Assembly: GCA_017480285.1 (NCBI GenBank)
Contig: JAFVAX010000001.1
Coordinates: 1 to 44,716 of the forward strand
Direction of reading: 5' to 3'
Length of the DNA stretch: 44,716 bases
Origin: Paludibacteraceae bacterium
Lineage (GTDB): Bacteria > Bacteroidota > Bacteroidia > Bacteroidales > Paludibacteraceae
Part shown: piece by piece, positions 19,034 to 27,000 of the stretch
How positions within the stretch are numbered: position 1 is the stretch's first letter
Layout: every line of letters starts with the position of its first letter
Notes under the pieces: model-generated
What the model saw: only the letters and a program-made list of their open reading frames with translations
Databases searched by the model: none
What the model was told of the DNA's origin: nothing
Made by a program: the position numbers and the translations under genes

Positions 19034-19065
19034 TTTGCAAAAATACTTAAAAATGATTAACTTTG
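19034..19065 (+). promoter_or_regulatory. Predicted promoter of the exonuclease-methyltransferase operon
   Basis: TTTG (19034-19037) and TAACTTTG (19058-19065) with a 20-base spacer. Transcription would begin near 19070, which rules out the TTG at 19063, makes ATG 19069 unlikely, and supports ATG 19087. Confidence 0.6.
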
Positions 19066-19069
19066 CAAA
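19038..19069 (-). promoter_or_regulatory. Predicted promoter of the DUF6242 gene
   Basis: Minus-strand TTTG (19069-19066) and TATTTTTG (19045-19038) with a 20-base spacer. It occupies almost the same 32 bases as the plus-strand promoter at 19034-19065. Confidence 0.6.
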
Positions 19070-19086
19070 TGTTTTTTGAAAAAAGT

Positions 19087-19785
19087 ATGCAGAAAAATAC
19101 ATTTGTACATAGAATTGACAAGGAAGAAATCGATAAAATGCCTATTGTTAGGTTCGAAGGAGAAGTGATTGTGGTTAACCGACATTATATGCTCAAATCT
19201 GCTATGGCGTATCTAAACGGACAACCGACTGTTGGTGTTGACACTGAGGCGCGACCAAGTTTTCACAGAGGAGAGCATTTCCCTACATCATTGCTTCAAA
19301 TTTCAAGTCGTGAGAGATGTTATTTGTTTCAACTGTCTCAGTTAGGTTTCCCGCAAGAGTTAGCAGACCTGTTCAGCAACGAGAAAGTGAAAAAAGTGGG
19401 ACTTGCCTTCAAAGACGATTTGGCAGGACTGCAACGACTTCGTAAGTTTACACCGAGAAACTGCATAGATGTGCAGAAAATGGTTAACGACTATGGCATA
19501 ATGGACCTCGGTCTGCAGAAGATATTTGCTATTATCTTCGGCAAGAAAATAAGCAAGTCGCAACAACTAACCAACTGGGCAAATGTGTTTCTGTCGGTCG
19601 AACAAGCGCGTTATGCCTCTACCGATGCGTGGGCAACACTGCTTATTTATGAACAGTTATTGCAGACCGAACCACTTGATGAAAAAGAAGTTATACGACT
19701 TAAAACCATAGAGTTGGAAAAACTAAAAGAGCATCAGCAACAAATGCTTGAAAAGAAACAACACAGTGAAATTAAGCAATTATGA
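19087..19785 (+). CDS. RNase D-like 3'-5' exonuclease (DnaQ/DEDD fold)
   Basis: A 232-residue protein with a DEDD-type 3'-5' exonuclease domain. Metal ligands are D52 and E54 in VDTEARPSF (Exo I), D110/D111 in GLAFKDDL (Exo II) and Y176/D180 in YASTDAW (Exo III). It lacks an HRDC domain, so it is the short Bacteroidota form rather than full RNase D. The substrate, RNA or DNA, cannot be told from sequence. ATG 19087 fits the family N-terminus (a short lead before KEEIDKMPIVRFEGE) and the predicted transcription start. It overlaps the methyltransferase gene by four bases (ATGA), implying coupled translation. Confidence 0.9.
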   Translation: MQKNTFVHRIDKEEIDKMPIVRFEGEVIVVNRHYMLKSAMAYLNGQPTVGVDTEARPSFHRGEHFPTSLLQISSRERCYLFQLSQLGFPQELADLFSNEKVKKVGLAFKDDLAGLQRLRKFTPRNCIDVQKMVNDYGIMDLGLQKIFAIIFGKKISKSQQLTNWANVFLSVEQARYASTDAWATLLIYEQLLQTEPLDEKEVIRLKTIELEKLKEHQQQMLEKKQHSEIKQL

Positions 19786-20972
19786 AATATAAAAGTATCA
19801 TACTTAAATCAGGAAAAGAGGAGTCAGTAAGGCGTTTCCATCCTTGGATATTCACGGGTGCTATTGCCCGTCAGGACAATCAGATTGAGGAAGGTGATTT
19901 TGTCAATGTCTGGACAAGAGACGGCGAGTGCCTTGGTGTCGGACTGGCAGAAAAAGGCAGTAGTATAGCCTGCCGTCTGCTTGCTTTCGGGCAGGATCGA
20001 CTGCCACAAGATTTTCTTGAACAGATTATAAAAGAGGCTTACGATGCTCGTCTGTCAATAGGACTTGCCTGCAATCCTGAAACCGACTGCTATCGCTTGG
20101 TACATGGCGAAGGCGACTGTTTGCCGGGGCTTGTGGTAGATATATATGGCTCAACGGCCGTCGTGCAAGCCCATACTGTCGGTATGCACCGACTGAGAAA
20201 CCAAGTGGCACAGGCAGTTGTGAAAGTAGTGAAGGAAGTGGAAAATGTCTATTATAAGTCCGAAGGCACTCTGCCATATAAGGCCGATATAAAAGATCGT
20301 CAGGACGGCTATCTTATAGGTGGTGAGACAAATTGCATAGCAAAAGAAAACTCGCTCTTGTTCCGTATCGACTGGCTCAGAGGACAAAAAACTGGTTTCT
20401 TCCTTGACCAAAGAGAAAACCGTAGTCTTGTGGAACGATATAGTAAAGGCAAACGGGTGCTGAATATGTGTTGTTATACAGGCGGCTTCTCCGTCTATGC
20501 ACTACGAGGCGGGGCAGTGGCGGTTGACTCCGTGGATAGTTCGGAAAAGGCTATTGAATTGACACAATCGAATATCGACTTGAATTTCAATGACGAAACG
20601 CGTCATCGTGGTTTTTGCAAAGACGCTTTTGAGTTTTTGGCTGAGGCAAAAAAGGACGAATATGATTTGATTATTCTTGACCCGCCGGCTTTTGCTAAAC
20701 ACCGCTCTGCCATAAAAAATGCGCTTCAAGGCTACAAACGGCTCAATGCACGAGCAATTGAGAAGATAAAAAAAGGCGGTTTGTTGTTCACCTTTTCCTG
20801 CTCGCAGGCGGTTGACAAAGAGATGTTCCGTATGGCTGTTTTTTCGGCTGCAGCAATGACAGGCAGAAAAGTGCGTATATTACACCAACTGCACCAGCCA
20901 CAAGACCATCCTATCAATATCTACCATCCTGAAGGCGAGTATCTCAAAGGTCTCGTTCTACAAATCAGTTAA
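19782..20972 (+). CDS. Class I SAM-dependent rRNA methyltransferase, RlmI-like
   Basis: A 396-residue cytoplasmic protein. An N-terminal PUA domain (about 1-75) is followed by a linking domain with GQKTGFFLDQRENR, then a Rossmann methyltransferase with motif I LNMCCYTGGFSVYA, DPPAFAKH and TFSCSQ, whose cysteine is the expected catalytic one. This layout matches RlmI, which makes m5C1962 in 23S rRNA. The exact target is inferred from family only. It is the second gene of a two-gene unit with the exonuclease, suggesting a link to RNA metabolism. Confidence 0.9.
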   Translation: MKYKSIILKSGKEESVRRFHPWIFTGAIARQDNQIEEGDFVNVWTRDGECLGVGLAEKGSSIACRLLAFGQDRLPQDFLEQIIKEAYDARLSIGLACNPETDCYRLVHGEGDCLPGLVVDIYGSTAVVQAHTVGMHRLRNQVAQAVVKVVKEVENVYYKSEGTLPYKADIKDRQDGYLIGGETNCIAKENSLLFRIDWLRGQKTGFFLDQRENRSLVERYSKGKRVLNMCCYTGGFSVYALRGGAVAVDSVDSSEKAIELTQSNIDLNFNDETRHRGFCKDAFEFLAEAKKDEYDLIILDPPAFAKHRSAIKNALQGYKRLNARAIEKIKKGGLLFTFSCSQAVDKEMFRMAVFSAAAMTGRKVRILHQLHQPQDHPINIYHPEGEYLKGLVLQIS

Positions 20973-21036
20973 TAATTGATAGTTAATAGTTAATATAACA
21001 TTGCGCTTCTATAGTTAATATCAAATATCAACTATC
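20973..21036. repeat. AT-rich dispersed repeat cluster between convergent genes
   Basis: Short units such as GATAGTTAATAGTTAATAT and TATCAAATATCAACTA (21019-21034) fill the gap and run into the 3' end of the TlpA-like gene. The 16-base unit recurs exactly at 39513-39528. GATAGTT (20978) and AACTATC near 21030 could also pair as a weak hairpin between the two convergent genes. Confidence 0.55.
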
Positions 21037-21539
21037 GAGTCTTTGTCGTCCCATTTTTTTATAATTATTCCGTCTTTTGTGAGATATATTTGCGGAATAC
21101 CTCTTGTAGCAAAGAGGTTATAGATGCGTCTGTCCTCTTGAGCAGAGTAGGGCAGAGTAAGGTTGTTTTCCGTCCAATATCGCTTAATTGATTCCTCAGT
21201 CTGCTCTCGTGCAATACAAACGATATTCACAAATTGATTATTTGAGAATTTGCAAATCTTGAATTGTGAATTGTAAATTGTGAATTGTGAATTGTATAGT
21301 TCTTGCAGTTTGGGCAGTTCTCTTTGGCAGTCGGGGCAGGAAGTGTTGAAAAAGCATATCAGCCAACTGCCGGTACTCAGATCGTTGTACGACAACTGTG
21401 TTCCGTCGTTCAACTCTATTGTAAATTCCGGCAGTTTGTCGCCCACCTGCAAATCTGCACCCTCCGGCTCTTTTTGATTGATACAAGATGCAAATAATGC
21501 AGAAAAGAAAACCAAGAGAAAACTTGTTTTTAATTTCAT
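21021..21539 (-). CDS. TlpA-like thioredoxin-fold lipoprotein
   Basis: A 172-residue predicted lipoprotein (lipobox LFASC, C19) with a thioredoxin/AhpC-TSA fold. The redox motif is CPDC (68-71) in FFNTSCPDCQRELP and the cis-proline is in TRGIPQIYL. Such proteins reduce or exchange disulfides in the periplasm. Residues 81-103 (LYNSQFTIYNSQFKICKFSNNQF) do not look like a normal TlpA segment. They are encoded by a tandem AATTGTGAATTGT-type repeat inserted in frame right after the first helix. The last residues (SIVDI) also come from a dispersed repeat. The gene follows the AAA ATPase by six bases and probably shares its transcript. Confidence 0.82.
   Translation of the reverse strand: MKLKTSFLLVFFSALFASCINQKEPEGADLQVGDKLPEFTIELNDGTQLSYNDLSTGSWLICFFNTSCPDCQRELPKLQELYNSQFTIYNSQFKICKFSNNQFVNIVCIAREQTEESIKRYWTENNLTLPYSAQEDRRIYNLFATRGIPQIYLTKDGIIIKKWDDKDSIVDI
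21236..21302. repeat. Tandem short repeat inside the TlpA-like gene
   Basis: About five imperfect units of the type TTGTGAATTG / TTGTAAATTG stand in a row within the coding sequence. A related short stretch (TTGTAAATTGTGAATTTAA) lies between genes at 23989-24008. No stop codon is made in the TlpA frame. Confidence 0.75.
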
Positions 21540-21545
21540 AAAATT

Positions 21546-22913
21546 CTAAAATATAAGATCCTTCTCTTCTATATCTGTGGCATCAACCATTTTTACAAAC
21601 ATTACAAAATAAATAGGTAAATATAGCATATTTTCATGCAATTCTATCTGTCGCGAGTTTGAAAAAACGATACTTTCTTTAATTCCATATTCCTTGTCTG
21701 AAATAAAAGCGTTAAGTGCACTATGTATTTTATAGTCTTTTCCGGACTTTACCTCTATTGGAGTAACGCAGCAACCGTCAACATCGTCGATTAAAAAATC
21801 AACTTCCCCTTTTGATTTGTTATCATAGTAGAACAACGGAAAACCATGAGCACAAAGTTCTTGCGCTACAACACTTTCATATACAGATCCTAAATTAACG
21901 CTCATTTCGGTTTCCATAACTGCCTTTATAGACATTTTATATAATTGAGCTGTCAGCAACCCCACATCATTAAGATATAATTTCAATAAGTTCTTATGCA
22001 ATGATTCTGAAAGTGGGTAACGAGGATTGCTGATAGCATTTACTTCGTTTACAATTCCTGATGAAACCAAATACTCAAATTCTTCGGTATAGTTGTCGTA
22101 TCGATCTCCTTTCTTTCCTTGAATATCTTTCACAACCACACGCTTTTTTTTGTTTTCCATTTGCGAAGGAATCATATTGTATAGCCTTAATATATGCAGT
22201 TTGCGTCCTGCTTCACTTTCATATTTGGCGGCATCTTCCCTATATAAATCCATTATTGAATTTTGCACTTCGCGGACGCTTGCTATATTATGAGTTGAAA
22301 GATAAATGTTTACTGCATCCGGCAGACCACCAACTAACAGATATCTTTTGAATAATGACATAAGATAATTATGTTGTTCTTCTGTTAAACTCTTATGTTT
22401 TAGGAAAGCATCTTTCAAATTTCCGATAGCGTCAGCACCATAGCCGTTAGCCAAAAGCCATTCTTCAAAATCCAACTGATACATCCGTTTTCGAATAATG
22501 CTTCCGACAGGTATGGATGTTGTTTTGCGCAAAGTGAGTCCTAACAAACTACCGCTTGCTATGAATCGAAAACGATGGTCTTGTCTAAGAAATTTGAGTA
22601 ATGTCAGGTATTGGGGATAATGTTGTATTTCGTCAAGGAAAATAAGCGTATCCTCATAAGAATGTAAAGAATTTCCTGCTACAGAACTAAGAGCAAAATA
22701 AAAATCATCAATGTTATGTATATTCTTGAAAAGTTGTGGTCCTTCGTCGTCCTCCACAAAATTAACTTCAATAAAATAAGGATAGACTTGTTTTCCTACT
22801 TGACGAATAATAAATGATTTGCCTATTTGTCGCGCACCTTCAATAAGCAGAATCTTGTCATTACCAGACCTTAAAAAGTCTAAAATGTACTTAGAAATTT
22901 TGCGATATAACAT
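21546..22913 (-). CDS. AAA_14 / DUF4143 ATP-binding protein
   Basis: A 455-residue P-loop protein. Walker A is GARQIGKS (26-33), Walker B is TLIFLDEIQHYP (89-100) and sensor-like RFIASGSLLG follows. The middle is helical. The C-terminal DUF4143 part carries GEVDFLI (369-375) and PIEVKSGKDY (385-394), resembling a PD-(D/E)XK nuclease core. Such stand-alone ATPases are numerous and variable in Bacteroidales genomes; their role is unclear, and some are suspected of involvement with mobile DNA or defence. It is the first gene of a unit with the TlpA-like gene. Its promoter is covered by three 33-base-spaced repeats that may be an operator. Confidence 0.88.
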   Translation of the reverse strand: MLYRKISKYILDFLRSGNDKILLIEGARQIGKSFIIRQVGKQVYPYFIEVNFVEDDEGPQLFKNIHNIDDFYFALSSVAGNSLHSYEDTLIFLDEIQHYPQYLTLLKFLRQDHRFRFIASGSLLGLTLRKTTSIPVGSIIRKRMYQLDFEEWLLANGYGADAIGNLKDAFLKHKSLTEEQHNYLMSLFKRYLLVGGLPDAVNIYLSTHNIASVREVQNSIMDLYREDAAKYESEAGRKLHILRLYNMIPSQMENKKKRVVVKDIQGKKGDRYDNYTEEFEYLVSSGIVNEVNAISNPRYPLSESLHKNLLKLYLNDVGLLTAQLYKMSIKAVMETEMSVNLGSVYESVVAQELCAHGFPLFYYDNKSKGEVDFLIDDVDGCCVTPIEVKSGKDYKIHSALNAFISDKEYGIKESIVFSNSRQIELHENMLYLPIYFVMFVKMVDATDIEEKDLIF

Positions 22914-22919
22914 AGTTTT

Positions 22920-23000
22920 TACACTTTTCTAACGATTTTAATACTGCAAAAATACACTTTTCCAACGAAAAAAGCAAATAAAAAATACACTTTTCCAAAA
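22920..23000. repeat. Three direct repeats with exact 33-base spacing in the ATPase promoter
   Basis: TACACTTTTC occurs at 22920, 22953 and 22986. The last two copies share an 18-base identity (TTGGAAAAGTGTATTTTT on the minus strand); the first copy is diverged. The 33-base period is about three DNA turns, placing all copies on one helix face. The first copy borders the start codon at 22913. Confidence 0.8.
22947..22978 (-). promoter_or_regulatory. Predicted promoter of the AAA_14 ATPase gene
   Basis: Minus-strand TTTG (22978-22975) and TATTTTTG (22954-22947) with a 20-base spacer. The -7 box is inside the second of three tandem repeats (22920-23000), so a repressor bound to the repeats would block it. 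Confidence 0.6.
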
Positions 23001-23083
23001 TTTATATGTAAAAAAGATAATTTTTCGCTTAAAATTTTGATTTTTATAAAAGAATATGTAAATTTTCGTAGATTTAGAAAACT

Positions 23084-23171
23084 CTTTATATGTTTATGCA
23101 GTGGCATAAAACAAAGTTTTTAAGAACTTTTAGAAACATATAAAGTGTAACATAATAGCGTTTATTACGCT
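23084..23171. repeat. Cluster of nested inverted repeats
   Basis: An outer 12-base perfect inverted repeat (CTTTATATGTTT 23084-23095, AAACATATAAAG 23134-23145) encloses two inner ones: TTTATGC/GCATAAA (23093-23110, 4-base loop) and AAAGTT/AACTTT (23113-23130). A fourth, AGCGT/ACGCT (23157-23171), follows directly. The fold would be a branched, cloverleaf-like structure if transcribed or extruded. Confidence 0.65.
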
Positions 23172-23233
23172 TTGCTCTTACAAATGAAAACTTGGTAATT
23201 TTTATTTGAGAAGTGATGACAAAGTAATAATGA

Positions 23234-23989
23234 ATGTCTATGGGTATGATTGTATGCACATACACAGATCGTCTGTGTTGTGTTCTGGAAGTAGTTGACC
23301 GTGAAGGGAAACTCAGTTATAGTCAGAAACTTATCTTGCGTAGCAATATGGCTCGTGCAGTTGCCAATACCTACGGTTACGAGGCATACGACCGTACTGA
23401 TATTGATATGATTATGAGTGAGCATGATTTTCAGCGGACAGGTTTAGTGAGAGAGGATGAAATCCGCAGATTAGGAGAGATGACTGGTGTGTCGCTCATT
23501 TTAGTAACAGAAGCTGTTAAGGCTGATTATAATAACTTATTCGTTACAGCCAAAATACTTAATGTAGAGACAGCGAAGGTTGAAATCTCGGATAATCTTT
23601 CTATGGGAAGTGATATGGAGAGTATTGAGCGAGAGTGTAAGCAGTTAGCAACCAAGCTGTTTGAAGTAACATCCAATATCAGTCAGACAGAACGGTATAA
23701 GGTAAATCAAGTCAGTAGGAAAGAGTATGAGTATATGGGTAAGTATATGAATAGAAAACAATATGAGTATTTTTTACGCAATAATTGTGCTGAAGCATAT
23801 CGTCAATACAGAAAAGGTAAGGCGATGTGTACAGGTGGTTGGACTTTATTTTCATTTGGGTTGGCTGGAACGGGGATGGGAATTATGCTATGTTGTATGG
23901 GAGACGCTGTTGGAGCAGGTGGAGCACTGATAGCCGTAGGTGAACTAATGACGGGCGGTGGTATAACATTATTCACAATCGATTTGTAA
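23234..23989 (+). CDS. CsgG/LpoB-like protein lacking its signal peptide (possibly 5'-truncated)
   Basis: A 251-codon frame. From VLEVVDREGKLSYSQK it matches the CsgG/LpoB-type TolB-like domain found in Bacteroidales secreted proteins: YEAYDRTDIDMIM, FQRTGLVREDEIRRLGEMTG, LFVTAKILNVETAKVEI. The C-terminal part has the KEYEYMGKYMNRKQYEYFL linker and two hydrophobic glycine-rich segments (about 200-250). Relatives normally begin with a signal peptide directly before the VAVLEVVDR strand. Here only MSMGMIVCTYTDRLC precedes it, with no hydrophobic run. Either the 5' end was lost or this is a decayed copy. The upstream sequence has no matching signal peptide in another frame. It converges on the giant beta-helix gene. 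Confidence 0.7.
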   Translation: MSMGMIVCTYTDRLCCVLEVVDREGKLSYSQKLILRSNMARAVANTYGYEAYDRTDIDMIMSEHDFQRTGLVREDEIRRLGEMTGVSLILVTEAVKADYNNLFVTAKILNVETAKVEISDNLSMGSDMESIERECKQLATKLFEVTSNISQTERYKVNQVSRKEYEYMGKYMNRKQYEYFLRNNCAEAYRQYRKGKAMCTGGWTLFSFGLAGTGMGIMLCCMGDAVGAGGALIAVGELMTGGGITLFTIDL

Positions 23990-24009
23990 ATTGTAAATTG
24001 TGAATTTAA

Positions 24010-27000
24010 TTACAGGTTTACAACAGTCTTGTTGTAGTCGTTGACACGAATGACATATCCGCCTTGGACAGGTAGCGGTTGAGAGTATTCCGGACCTTCG
24101 ACTGTAAGGCTATTGAGCATCTGTCCGCTTGCAGAATAGACAGTTATCTTATCACCACTAATGAGTCCGCGAATATAGAGCATACCTCCATAAGTATAGA
24201 TGATATACTGTCTGTTGTCGGGTGTTCCGATAGGTACTCCGCCAAAGCGCAACAAGAAGCGTTTGTTTTGCTCACCGTCTTGCAGAGTAACTTGATAGTC
24301 TGTTTCTTGCAGATTGATGGTTCGGTTCTTGGCTTTGTCGATAAGCCATACATAAGTGTAGTCTTGGTAAGCATCTCGCTCCGGCAGTGAGAAAGTATAG
24401 GTCATCTTGCCCTGTGGCATATCTTCATACTTAGGCAGACTGATACCGAGTGGCAAGTCTGTCTCTACAGGCACTGAACCGGCTAACGACAGGCGTGTAT
24501 TGTCAGAAGAGAGCATATATAGTTGAGGCATGTCTTTCGTTTGCCATTTGACACCATCGCGCCCTAAATTGTATGTTACTTGTTGTTGAGCGTTCTCATC
24601 GGGTTCAACTCGCAATATATCAGCATCGCCTTCTGTGTTTTTGAGAAGCACTAATGGCCGCGGACTGCGACGAACGGCAGCAGGTCCTGCATATTGTGGC
24701 AGTCGGAAATATAGGTCTTCGGTTTGACCTACAGTCGCCGTTTGTGTGAAGAAAGCCTCGTTAAGTGACAGCGTCTCGCCTTCTGCCCACGATTGGGCGG
24801 TATTTATCTGGTTGTTTTTCAGATAAGTGCCGTCGTCGCCCATCTTGTAGAAGATATGCGGTATGTGCATGTTGAAATACTCGTCATCATCAGGGTCGTC
24901 GGTACGATAGTTTGTAACGAGATACGGTATGCCTCGCATGTTCCACCCCATGTCTTCTTTGCGAGTGAATTGCATCTGTTCGCCGTTGTTGCCCGGAGTA
25001 CGGTGGTCGTACTGGTTGAGAGTTACAATCTTATAGTTGCCACCTTCGGTATATGCATATTGTGTTTGTTGGTTAGCCCAACCGGTGAAACGGATGGTAG
25101 AGTCGATAAGTGTCTTTCCGAAGTCGGCAAGCCAACCCATTGATGCTTCAATAGTGTCTGTCATTATGCGTTCCCAAGCGGTGGAGTTGTCGATCATAAA
25201 GCGGTAGTTGTGCTCTGAGCGGGTAGTGCCGTTGTAGTGGTATGCCAAGAGTGTGGGGTGGGTATGCTGAAGCAGGAACGGCATACTGACCATAGCATAA
25301 CGCTGGTTGTTGAAATGTCGGTCGGCTGCCACATACTGCGCTTTTATATAGTTGCCTTGTCCGTAGAGCGAAGCACCGGTGGCAAGATAGGTGTAGCCCG
25401 GGCGAAGCGGATTGTCGTCTTCAAAACACGGGTTGCCGGCATCTGTGTCGAGCAGAAGGTTGGCATTGTTCATAATATAAAGTACAGAGCCGCGATGCGG
25501 GAAGGCATTACCACCATAGTTGAGAGTATAAGCCTTGCGAAGGTCTGTTTCAGTAGCACCTTCTGCGTCTGCCAACACAGGGTTGGTCTTGTTAGTAGCA
25601 AGAACATTCATATTGTCGGCCTCCACGCCTATGCGCCAAGTCTCGAAAGCCCCGTGGTCAAGCCGTCCGCCGAGGGTTCGCGGGTTGCCGAGTATGTCGC
25701 GGTCCAAGCCGAAGTTGATGACATATCCGAGCCAAGGTTCAAACTGCTCATTGATGGTTGCCAACGAAGCATACGAAGCTGTATCAACAAGGTTGATGAG
25801 ATTACTTGTCTCAACAAGTTGATAGTGTAGTGGTTGGTGTGAAGTGATGAACTGTGGCAGGTTAGTAAAATACCCTTGGTTTGTATAGGGCGCAAACATA
25901 TCCGTGTTATCGGTTGCTTTATTAACGGCAATGGTATGCAGCACTCTTGTAGTTAAATCTGTTTCACTGCTTATCGGTTGTTCGCCTTCGTTTTCTGCTA
26001 CTACGGTGCAGTTAAGCACAAGACCTTTCTCGCCCAATTTTATCATTGTGGGTGCGTTGTTGTCATAGAATAGGGTATTATAGATAAGTCCTGCTTTCAA
26101 ATCAACTATAGGACTGGTGTTGGTATTGCCGGTTATGACGCAGTTTCGAAGTGCTATCAGACTGTCTTTCAGTATTATAGTAGGTTGGTCGGCATTTGCT
26201 TGGGTTATCTGGAAGCCATCGAGCAGGAAAGCATTTTTGAATTTGTCGGCTTCTTCTGCCTTGATGCCGTTGATGAGTGTTCGCTCTGCCATTGGCGATA
26301 CTATACCCAAGTGTTTGGCTCTTACAAGGTTCAAATAACGCTGACATTCGATGTCGGTATATTGTCCTTCTACGGGGTCAATCATTGCAGTATCTCCAAA
26401 ATTCTGCTCTATGCTACCATATACATTCACTCCGTCGCGCGGAATGATACGGAGGTTAAGGTCTTGCGCTTCGGCTGAACCTTTGACGAAGACATAACTG
26501 CGACGGGACTCTTCGTTGGCAACATTTCGGTTCATATATGTATATACGGCAGCCACATCTATAGCATCTTGCAGAGCGTCAAGTGAGAAGGCGTTGCGCA
26601 ACGATGAGCCATCGCCTACACCGTCGCTTTTTATGGTATGATGAACATAAAGAATGCGTTGCAGTACGGCTTGGCACTCGTAAGCACCACGCTCCATACC
26701 ATTGCCGAGCAGACGAGGCTTACATGCAAGGTCGGAGTCGTTGCGGACAGAGAGAACATCGTGTTTCAAACCTAAGGCGCGAGCCCAATAACTGATGGGC
26801 GGAACGGTCGGGTACTTCTTTGAGAAAACGAGCGAACGATAGATGGTTGTGTCAGCCATGTTCATTGTTTTTACCGCCGGTTTCAAGTGAAAATCGCGAG
26901 CGAAGACCATGCTGTCGAGGGTTGCCGTTTCGTCAGGATTGACGAAGTTAGGACCATTAAACACATCGTTGTTGATTGTTGACAGAGCCTCATTGCTGTT

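Larger units (their letters stand above)
22914..23233. other. Gene-free divergent intergenic stretch (320 bp)
   Basis: Very AT-rich. It contains the ATPase promoter and 33-base repeats at the left and a cluster of nested inverted repeats (23084-23171) at the right. No credible reading frame is seen, and no good promoter for the rightward CsgG-like gene. Confidence 0.7.

Noticed and set aside
23084..23145. tRNA gene or integron attC site
   Set aside because: The fold is branched but has no anticodon arm, T-loop or CCA-adjacent features, and no attC core sites or integrase are present.
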